This document shows, piece after piece, positions 5,780 to 11,641 of a stretch of 11,641 nt of DNA. Both the position numbers and the translations under genes were made by a program. The notes below the pieces were generated by a model that was not told the DNA's origin, did no database searches, and saw only the letters and a program-made list of their open reading frames with translations. Within the stretch, counting starts at the first letter, position 1, and the number at the start of each line of letters is the position of its first letter. This stretch comes from Pseudomonadota bacterium (lineage in GTDB: Bacteria > Cyanobacteriota > Vampirovibrionia > LMEP-6097), in NCBI GenBank assembly GCA_009924885.1, contig RFQS01000044.1, positions 1 through 11,641 of the forward strand, written 5' to 3'.

Positions 5780-7165
5780 TTATAACATCTTACCGCTTTT
5801 GTGTTTCTCAGATTCAGTGATTTCTTGATCACTGCGTAAAATAGAGTTAACAAGAGTGCTGCAGGTTTTTAAAAAAATGGGACTGCTTTCTCCTTCAATA
5901 AAAGCCTGAATTTTCCGTTTTTCACTTGTTGGAATATGGCCATAAGTTTTATCTTTCCATGTTTTGAAGCGTTTTTCCTTTATACGAGTGTCTGCACTCA
6001 AGGCGAATTCTATGTTTGAATTGATGGCAATGGCCAGTTCTTCACCGTTGACATCGCCTTTAAAACTTAATTCAAATTTATTGAGCTCTTTGGAATATTT
6101 AACTAATGCAAGTATTTTGCCGAAATTATAGGTTTCTAGGGATAGGGCGGCTATAGAATCTGGAATGAACTCTGCATCATCATCTTCTTCATCCCCATCA
6201 TTGTCGTCTTCGCTTTCATTATCGTAGGTATCTTGGTTCTTGTCCTGTCTTTCATTTTCTTCTTCTAGCTCGTCTAGGATATCTTCAAATTCGCTATCTA
6301 ATGCTTTGAAGTAGAGAGGAAACGGATAGGGGAAATTTAACAGTAGGAAATTTTGCAAAGGATTATCTTCACTTAGGGCATTATGAGTATTTTCTATTTG
6401 TGCTTTAACCTCATCTTTAAGCTCGCTTTCGGATAAGGCTGCAAGTGAATACTGTAAATCGTTGTAATTGAAGTTTTTAAATAATTCATTGAAGTCAAAA
6501 AGCTCTGTAAGAGGGAGGCTTATTGATTCTTTTTTTGTGGCTTTATTCTCTAAAGTTTTTTCTTTCTGGAGGTGCTCCATTTCACCTTCCATTGTTTTAA
6601 CTAGTTCCTTCATATTATCGATTTGAACACTGGAAACTTTTTTCAATTGAGGGTTTAAGTTAATGAGTTCTTCGTAGTTCATTTTCCTTTCTATATTTCC
6701 TTTCGGTGCAAGTAGGGATTTTAAGGAAGGTTTGGGCGGTTTTGATTTGCCCTGATCGTGATGATCATTTATCTGTGATTTGTCTGATTTGGAGACTAGA
6801 TCAAGCTTACTTTTTAGTAAGGGGTTTTTAATTAAAGCCTTTTCCTTTTCTTCCTTCGCTTTAAATGGGGTAATTAAATCAGTATCGTCGTCTTCTGGTA
6901 GGGGTTCTGCTGAAAATTCATCTAGGTGCTTTTCACGTGAGGCGCGGGGAACGAATTTTTGAGCATCACTCGCATTTAAATAGCGGCCTTGGTTTTCCTT
7001 ACGAATTTTTTTTAAATGTGTGTCTCTATGGCTATTCTCGACTTCATTTACTGAAGGTTTCGAATTTTTCTTATCAGTAGCTTTTGCACCTGAGATTTTT
7101 TTTGCTTTAGGGTCAAAATTACCAGTATATCCGCCATTAGAGTGCCCTGCCACAGGTTTTGCCAT
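5780..7165 (-). CDS. Uncharacterised 461-residue protein with acidic low-complexity segment
   Basis: No family recognised. Residues 1-160 are basic, polar and probably disordered (many Lys, Ser, Asn and Pro). Residues 161-210 look helical. Residues 218-290 are more hydrophobic and contain LLLNFPYPFPLYF (274-286). A strongly acidic run spans about 288-331, with ESEDDNDGDEEDDDAE at its end. The last third (340-440) alternates hydrophobic and polar residues like beta strands, for example FGKILALVKY and FELSFKGDV. There is no signal peptide or membrane helix. A disordered N-terminus with a compact C-terminal beta domain vaguely recalls FliK/YscP length-control proteins, but I see no proof. The ATG lies 29 bases inside the preceding DUF433 gene without a clear Shine-Dalgarno, so translation is probably coupled. 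Confidence 0.75.
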   Translation of the reverse strand: MAKPVAGHSNGGYTGNFDPKAKKISGAKATDKKNSKPSVNEVENSHRDTHLKKIRKENQGRYLNASDAQKFVPRASREKHLDEFSAEPLPEDDDTDLITPFKAKEEKEKALIKNPLLKSKLDLVSKSDKSQINDHHDQGKSKPPKPSLKSLLAPKGNIERKMNYEELINLNPQLKKVSSVQIDNMKELVKTMEGEMEHLQKEKTLENKATKKESISLPLTELFDFNELFKNFNYNDLQYSLAALSESELKDEVKAQIENTHNALSEDNPLQNFLLLNFPYPFPLYFKALDSEFEDILDELEEENERQDKNQDTYDNESEDDNDGDEEDDDAEFIPDSIAALSLETYNFGKILALVKYSKELNKFELSFKGDVNGEELAIAINSNIEFALSADTRIKEKRFKTWKDKTYGHIPTSEKRKIQAFIEGESSPIFLKTCSTLVNSILRSDQEITESEKHKSGKML

Positions 7166-7898
7166 CTTCGTTACGTTCTATGAAAATTTTATGTTTCCTG
7201 TCTGTACTTAGATACCCTTCATAAATGCCTTCATCTTTTGCATTCTGTAAATTTATAAAGCGTACTTTTAGATTGCGTCGCATCTGTTTATCTATTTCTA
7301 CTTTATCTTTTACTGAATAAGTTAGCCAAGCTTTACCGTCTTTTCTGATCTGAAATAGGTAATTATCAAAGCTCATATCAAGCTTTTGTTCCACTGCATC
7401 TAGGTCAGTAAATATGCGTGTCGTTTCTTTGATGCCTAGTTCTATAATAAGGTCATAAGCTCTTTTATTAGGTGTAGACATCTTAGCTGCATCTTCGCTT
7501 GCTTGAAGCTTTTTAGTTTCCTTCAGCCTGCTTATATGAGCCTTGGTTAAATCTTCTTGGACTGAAGCTTGATTGGCTAAAGTTTCGTAGAATATATTAA
7601 AGGCTTTCTCTTTATTGTCTCTTTCTAGTTCAGGATCTTTTAGTATATCTTTTGTAGCACCATCTGTGGTTTGAAGCTTTAAAGCTATATTGTCTGAAAT
7701 GCAATAGCAATAAGCTAAGCAAGCTTTAATATCTTCTAATCTTAGGCTGCGGTAAGCTCTAACTATGTCTGGAGGCTCTTTCCCCTCAATGAGTTGTAGA
7801 ATAAGCTCGGCTACGCTGACTTTTGTACCTTTGATTTGAGGTTTACCACTTGGACCGTCAATAATAATTCTTGATTCGGTTAAATTTTTCAAGCTCAT
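7137..7898 (-). CDS. DUF433-domain protein with long C-terminal extension
   Basis: Residues 9-66 match the DUF433 pattern: a short beta hairpin with GKPQIKGTKVSVAELILQLI, a Gly-rich turn, then PPDIVRAYRSLRLEDIKACLAY. DUF433 is a small helix-turn-helix-like fold often found as a stand-alone protein of about 75-100 residues, in places as the antitoxin-like partner of PIN-type proteins. Here it is fused to a further 185 residues, with a helical middle (85-150) and a basic C-terminal part (165-253) of beta-like character that I do not recognise. Its gene overlaps the next by 29 bases. No PIN-domain toxin is adjacent, so a toxin-antitoxin role is not supported; DNA binding is possible. It heads the minus-strand block. 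Confidence 0.75.
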   Translation of the reverse strand: MSLKNLTESRIIIDGPSGKPQIKGTKVSVAELILQLIEGKEPPDIVRAYRSLRLEDIKACLAYCYCISDNIALKLQTTDGATKDILKDPELERDNKEKAFNIFYETLANQASVQEDLTKAHISRLKETKKLQASEDAAKMSTPNKRAYDLIIELGIKETTRIFTDLDAVEQKLDMSFDNYLFQIRKDGKAWLTYSVKDKVEIDKQMRRNLKVRFINLQNAKDEGIYEGYLSTDRKHKIFIERNEDGKTCGRAL

Positions 7899-7917
7899 AA
7901 ATTTACTTGTCGAAACA

Positions 7918-7925
7918 ATTATACT
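7918..7925. promoter_or_regulatory. Overlapping divergent -10 elements between the DUF433 gene and nuoJ
   Basis: On the minus strand, 7918-7923 reads TATAAT, a perfect -10 consensus, placed about 20 bases before the DUF433 start. On the plus strand, 7920-7925 reads TATACT, about 14 bases before the nuoJ ATG. The two overlap, so polymerases could hardly occupy both at once. No strong -35 is visible for either; TTGCAT on the minus strand (7944 to 7939) has a short 15-base spacer. Both leaders would be very short. Confidence 0.45.
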
Positions 7926-7938
7926 AGAATGTAATTTG

Positions 7939-8499
7939 ATGCAATTTCTAGCTACTATTTCGTCCTTGCCCTTTTATATTCTTGCCACAATTTCTATAAT
8001 TTGTGCTTTGGGTATGATACTTAATCCTAACTTAGTTAGGGCGGGCTTTACGTTAATCGGTACTTTTATCGGTATAGCGGGGCTTTATTTTCTTCTTAAT
8101 GCTAATTTTGTAGCAGTTTCACAAGTCTTGATATATGCGGTGGGTATAGTTTTAGTCATAGTTTTTGCGGTTATGCTCTGTTCTTTAAAGGAAGAGGCTC
8201 ATAATATTAAAGAGTCAGTTTTTTCTTCTAAAGCGAGAGTTACATTTGCAGTATTAATATCGTCTCTTGTTTTTGCGGTTCTAAGCTTTGTGATTCGTTC
8301 TCAAGATTGGCAGGCTATTGCGAAGTTAACTGGTGCAGAAAGGCAGTCATCTTTGGTGCAGCTTGTTGATGATAAGTATCTCTCGCAGATTGGTTTCTTA
8401 ATGCTAAATAAATATATTTTGCCTTTTGAATTGGTTTCTGTTCTTCTCTTAATAGTTCTTATTGGTACTATTCTCTTAAGTAAAAAGGATATTAAATAA
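7939..8499 (+). CDS. nuoJ: NADH-quinone oxidoreductase subunit J
   Basis: Membrane subunit of complex I, part of the proton-translocation path next to NuoK and NuoA. Five hydrophobic segments are visible, at about residues 9-27, 32-53, 59-82, 100-119 and 160-182. The third has the conserved NFVAVSQVLIYAVGIVLVIVFAVML region, split as VSQVLIYAVG then IVLVIVFAVML. The last has the typical LNKYILPFELVSVLLL. With 186 residues it has normal family length. I chose ATG 7939 over the TTG immediately before it (7936). No Shine-Dalgarno is seen. nuoK follows after three bases. Confidence 0.92.
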   Translation: MQFLATISSLPFYILATISIICALGMILNPNLVRAGFTLIGTFIGIAGLYFLLNANFVAVSQVLIYAVGIVLVIVFAVMLCSLKEEAHNIKESVFSSKARVTFAVLISSLVFAVLSFVIRSQDWQAIAKLTGAERQSSLVQLVDDKYLSQIGFLMLNKYILPFELVSVLLLIVLIGTILLSKKDIK

Positions 8500-8502
8500 A
8501 TT

Positions 8503-8814
8503 ATGACAGTTACATTAGTTCACTATCTTACGTTTTCAGCACTGTTATTTTCTATCGGTCTTTTTGGGCTTTTAATTTCTAGAAATGCTTTCAGGGTTCT
8601 TATGAGTATTGAGATTATGCTGAATGCCGTTAATATAAACTTTGTTGCCTTTGCTCATTTTTTAGATCCTTTAGCGGTTAAAGGTCAGGCATTCAGTTTG
8701 TTTGTTATGGCGATTGCTGCTGCTGAAGTCGCTATTGGATTATCCTTATTATTATTGATTTATCGCAATCGTATGAATATTGATATGGATTCTTTTGCGA
8801 CGATTAAGTGGTAA
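8503..8814 (+). CDS. nuoK: NADH-quinone oxidoreductase subunit K
   Basis: Small membrane subunit of complex I with three transmembrane helices, related to the MrpC antiporter subunit. The 103 residues show the classic signatures LMSIEIMLNAVNINFVAF (33-50) and FVMAIAAAEVAIGLSLLLLI (67-86). Glu37 and Glu75 match the two conserved membrane glutamates needed for proton transfer. It is translated three bases after nuoJ, with only a distant AAAGGA as a possible ribosome-binding site. The gene normally expected next, nuoL, is missing: an unrelated metallopeptidase gene follows, so the rest of complex I must be encoded elsewhere. Confidence 0.95.
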   Translation: MTVTLVHYLTFSALLFSIGLFGLLISRNAFRVLMSIEIMLNAVNINFVAFAHFLDPLAVKGQAFSLFVMAIAAAEVAIGLSLLLLIYRNRMNIDMDSFATIKW

Positions 8815-8843
8815 GGTTTTAGTTTTTTACTTATAAATTTTCA

Positions 8844-8888
8844 AGTCAAGATAACTTTGTATAGTCAGGGTTTAAACTTATCTTGACT
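8844..8888. repeat. 11-bp perfect inverted repeat over the start of the metallopeptidase gene
   Basis: AGTCAAGATAA (8844-8854) and TTATCTTGACT (8878-8888) are exact reverse complements with a 23-base spacer. The spacer contains a -10-like TATAGT (8860-8865) and the 8-base palindrome GTTTAAAC (8870-8877), which touches the right arm. The right arm includes the probable TTG start codon (8883-8885). No T-run follows the stem on either strand, so it is not a standard terminator. An operator around a promoter, or an RNA hairpin hiding the start, are the plausible roles. Confidence 0.6.
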
Positions 8889-11641
8889 AATATATCACGG
8901 ACGATTTATACGCAGAGCCAAGGAAAGATTTCAAATCCCATTGCAGATAATGTAATTGCAAATTTACACGATTGTGTTTCTCCAGCTAGTCATAATCATA
9001 ATGGTTCTATAACTCAAGCAGCTCTTCTTGGAGCGGCTTTTTTACATCCTTCAACTCAAATAGCTTCTGCTGCTACTGCTCCGCCAGATACTTTTAAAAT
9101 CACTGATTTTCGTAAAAATTTAGAGGGGGTAATAATTACTAATGAAGCAAGACTAGCTTTAGTTAAGCAAGTTCAAGCTATATTGAGCGAAATATTAACG
9201 CAAAATGCTGATAATGAAATACTTCAAGAATCTATTGCTAAAGATGGTCATTTTAGCATTGATATCTTGGATACAAAGGGAGTTAATGCTTTTTATGAAA
9301 AAGGAGTGAATAATCTTTATATCACTACAGGATTATTAGAAAAGGTGAAAGAGAAATATACAAATGAGTCTCATGATGTTATAGCGTTTATAATTGCACA
9401 TGAACTCGGGCATGCTCTAGCGGCACAGAAAAAAACTGAGCTGCAGGATAATCTTTTAAATAAGAATAATACTTGGGAGGAGGATTTTTCTGATCAAACT
9501 GCTATTCAATTGATGCATAGAGCAGGTTATGACATTCAATCAATTTTAGGTATTTTTGGTACTTTATTTGGAGATGCTGGTGATCAAAAACCTATTCCTT
9601 TCCGATATTCACATCCACATGACTCTAGTCGAGATTTATTTATATCGCAAACATATAATCAAATATATTCAAGGCAATCTGGGGAATATATATCTCCTCT
9701 TAGTAATAAACCCCTAGCAGCAGAGGTCTTTACAGAAATTGCTATAAAAGCTAAGTATGATATTGATGAGCTTAAAAGTAGAGCTCCTAAAACTCTAGAA
9801 GAAGCTTACATAGTGGCAGCGCGAGTTATATCAGAGAAATTACCACAGCTGCAAGACCTAAAGGAAGATTATAACTCTAGGTATGAATGTTTATTAAGAG
9901 AAGATGGAAACACGATAGAAGAATTTAAAGAAAAGGAGTCTAAAATTTTATTAGCAAAAGTTAGAATCCTTACAGATGAAACTGTAAACAACTTAAATAA
10001 TAATATATCTGGTTTTGATTCTTTTTTAGAAATCTGTAAAATGGCTACGATGAGGAATTTTTTTAATGAAGGAGTAGTGGAGTTTGTATCAAAATATCCG
10101 AGTGATTATTACACAGAGAAATCTTTATATCCAGGGGCTCGGAAATTATCTTTGGATGAGCTGATTAAACTTGTTCATGAAATTAAGTTTGAGGAGCTTG
10201 ACCTACAGGTAACACCATATAAAATACAGCGTAAAATCCCAATAATCAGAAAAGAAATGAGTAATCAATTCTTTGAATTGATTAATGGTAAAGAAGGTTC
10301 GTTTGCAGTTGAGCACACTAATATGCTATATCAGCACGGAGTCAAAAAATTTGGGTCATGGGAAAATCCATACACTATAAAAAACTCTGAAGTGAATGAA
10401 GTTTTAGGGATTTTTCATAAACTTGCTATGGGTGATAGTCAGCTTTCGTTGAGATTTGAAAATAATGATGATTTTATTACAGAGTTTGAGAAATACTTGG
10501 ATAATAATCGATCTAAGCCTGATTTAATCAATGGGGTTCTTCTATGTATGAAAAATACTAGCCTGACTTTTCTTGTAGCAGAATCTTCTCTTCTGAGAGA
10601 GTATTTCCTTAATGATTTAAAACTAGATCCAAAGGCTCTATTCGCACATTCACTATTATATTCTTCACCACTATTCCATCCAGAAGTTTCTCGGCAGTTC
10701 TCGACACAAGATCTTTTAGATTCTCTTTTTAAAACTAAAGATTCTGATCAAATTAATTTTCTATTAGCGGTAATAGAAAATCAAACATTAGATATACAAG
10801 ATGCAAGAGCAGTTGTGGATTATGTAGAATCTCTTGGGGGTGATGATTTTGATCCAGTGATGCATCGGCAACAATCCTTAAGGGATATTTATTATAATTC
10901 ATTAAATCAACCTGGATTAGCGATAGTTGAATCTGATATAGAAAAATCGAAAAGTCTTCTGTTATTTAATACTTACAACGAACCTATTGGCTATTCTGAT
11001 TTAGTTTTAAATAATTTATTTACTTATATTAATTCGAGTAACGAAGAGGGGCTAGCCAATCCTGCACGAGAAATTAAAAAGCAGAAAGATTCTTCAGATA
11101 TATTAACTTATATGTATTTTCAAAAAATAATTAGCCCTGAGCTGCAGTTAGATGGGGCGGGAGTAGATAAGCTTATGAAAGAAATTGGTTCGAAGCTTAT
11201 AGAATCTCCACTATATTCTGACTTTGATGGGCATCCAAGCGTTGCTTACCAATACTTTGTGAGCAGTGAGATTTTTCAAAAAGATCAAACGCTGCACATT
11301 TCCTGGTGGAGTAGTAGTTTACGACGAGAGTCCACAGTATCCACAGTAGGAGAAATTTTTTTAAATGAAATTGAACCAAAATTAAAAAACTTTATGCACG
11401 ATGATAAATCTTTTAAATTTTTGCTCAGCGTTGTTCCTAGTGTGTTGGAGATACCTTTATTTGAGGTATACCTAAAGCAACAAGATATTCACAGTTTTGA
11501 TGAAAACAGTCTTTTAAGATTCAAAGATTTATTGGCTTCAAACAGGAAGATAGATTTGTCAAAATCCAATATACTGTCAGATATACTGGAAACCCCTGGA
11601 CTTATCTTTTCAGAAAACAGAGGATTGTCCAGTATTAGTGA
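8883..11641 (+). CDS. Large protein with N-terminal M48-type zinc metallopeptidase domain (partial, runs off the window)
   Basis: The frame is open from the TAG at 8862-8864 to the right edge, giving at least 919 codons. There is no ATG upstream of the peptidase motifs; TTG 8883 is the first usual start, with AGGG 12 bases before it. Residues 2-70 are polar with a short Ala-rich stretch near 43-63 but no clear signal peptide. The catalytic domain has VNAFY (134-138), LYITTGLL, HELGH (173-177; zinc-binding His173 and His177, catalytic Glu174) and EDFSD (200-204; Glu200 as third zinc ligand), then AGYD, as in the M48 family. All catalytic residues are present, so it should be active. From about residue 215 on, over 700 residues match nothing I know; they look mainly helical and soluble. 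It could be a secreted or intracellular multidomain protease. The C-terminus is unseen. Confidence 0.85.
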   Translation, partial: MTNISRTIYTQSQGKISNPIADNVIANLHDCVSPASHNHNGSITQAALLGAAFLHPSTQIASAATAPPDTFKITDFRKNLEGVIITNEARLALVKQVQAILSEILTQNADNEILQESIAKDGHFSIDILDTKGVNAFYEKGVNNLYITTGLLEKVKEKYTNESHDVIAFIIAHELGHALAAQKKTELQDNLLNKNNTWEEDFSDQTAIQLMHRAGYDIQSILGIFGTLFGDAGDQKPIPFRYSHPHDSSRDLFISQTYNQIYSRQSGEYISPLSNKPLAAEVFTEIAIKAKYDIDELKSRAPKTLEEAYIVAARVISEKLPQLQDLKEDYNSRYECLLREDGNTIEEFKEKESKILLAKVRILTDETVNNLNNNISGFDSFLEICKMATMRNFFNEGVVEFVSKYPSDYYTEKSLYPGARKLSLDELIKLVHEIKFEELDLQVTPYKIQRKIPIIRKEMSNQFFELINGKEGSFAVEHTNMLYQHGVKKFGSWENPYTIKNSEVNEVLGIFHKLAMGDSQLSLRFENNDDFITEFEKYLDNNRSKPDLINGVLLCMKNTSLTFLVAESSLLREYFLNDLKLDPKALFAHSLLYSSPLFHPEVSRQFSTQDLLDSLFKTKDSDQINFLLAVIENQTLDIQDARAVVDYVESLGGDDFDPVMHRQQSLRDIYYNSLNQPGLAIVESDIEKSKSLLLFNTYNEPIGYSDLVLNNLFTYINSSNEEGLANPAREIKKQKDSSDILTYMYFQKIISPELQLDGAGVDKLMKEIGSKLIESPLYSDFDGHPSVAYQYFVSSEIFQKDQTLHISWWSSSLRRESTVSTVGEIFLNEIEPKLKNFMHDDKSFKFLLSVVPSVLEIPLFEVYLKQQDIHSFDENSLLRFKDLLASNRKIDLSKSNILSDILETPGLIFSENRGLSSIS

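Noticed and set aside
6780..7211. Two plus-strand ORFs of 60 and 63 codons opposite the acidic protein and DUF433 genes
   Set aside because: They are antisense to coding frames, with Ser/Phe-rich products that mirror Lys/Glu codons of the real genes.
7137..7898. Toxin-antitoxin module based on the DUF433 domain
   Set aside because: No PIN-domain or other toxin gene lies next to it; the neighbour is a large acidic protein quite unlike known toxins.
11197..11379. Minus-strand ORF of 60 codons
   Set aside because: It is antisense within the long open metallopeptidase frame, which has no stop in 919 codons; no domain is visible in the short product.
1..11641. Insertion sequences, CRISPR arrays, tRNA or rRNA genes
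   Set aside because: No terminal repeats with a transposase, no regularly spaced repeats and no RNA gene signatures were seen; intergenic gaps are all about 100 bases or less.

Overview
The window is AT-rich, densely coded bacterial DNA. It carries the 3' tip of a gene that is probably atpF, eleven complete protein genes and one very long gene that is open at the right edge. An F-type ATP synthase, a proton-pumping complex I (NuoJ, NuoK), branched-chain amino acid synthesis (IlvN) and a RimM ribosome-assembly factor point to a respiring bacterium with its own metabolism rather than a phage or plasmid. The taxon cannot be fixed from the sequence. The NuoJ sequence and a DUF433 protein would fit a Cyanobacteriota relative such as a melainabacterium, but this is a weak inference.

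Left block, plus strand (1-1501): the possible end of atpF, then atpH, rpiB and ilvN, with 4-base ATGA overlaps at the first two junctions. This is an ATP synthase operon that departs from the usual order, because atpA does not follow atpH. A hairpin region separates it from the next block.

Middle plus-strand block (1602-4126): three small, strongly helical, unrecognised proteins in a tight cassette. The second and third share a C-terminal motif. A weak terminator-like hairpin follows, then a GTG-started NAD-dependent epimerase that converges on the minus-strand block.

Minus-strand block (7898 to 4158, read right to left): a DUF433 protein, a 461-residue acidic protein, rimM, and an IMP dehydrogenase/GMP reductase family enzyme without CBS domains. 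Overlaps and gaps of 35 bases or fewer suggest one transcript. The divergent 40-base gap at 7899-7938 holds overlapping -10-like elements for both directions.

Right plus-strand block (7936-11641): nuoJ and nuoK, then, where nuoL would be expected, an ORF of at least 919 codons. It has an N-terminal M48-type zinc metallopeptidase domain and a very long C-terminal region I cannot assign. Its best start is TTG at 8883, inside one arm of an 11-bp perfect inverted repeat. This gene and the three-gene cassette are the least explained parts of the window. No rRNA, tRNA, CRISPR array, insertion sequence or intergenic stretch above 300 bases was seen.
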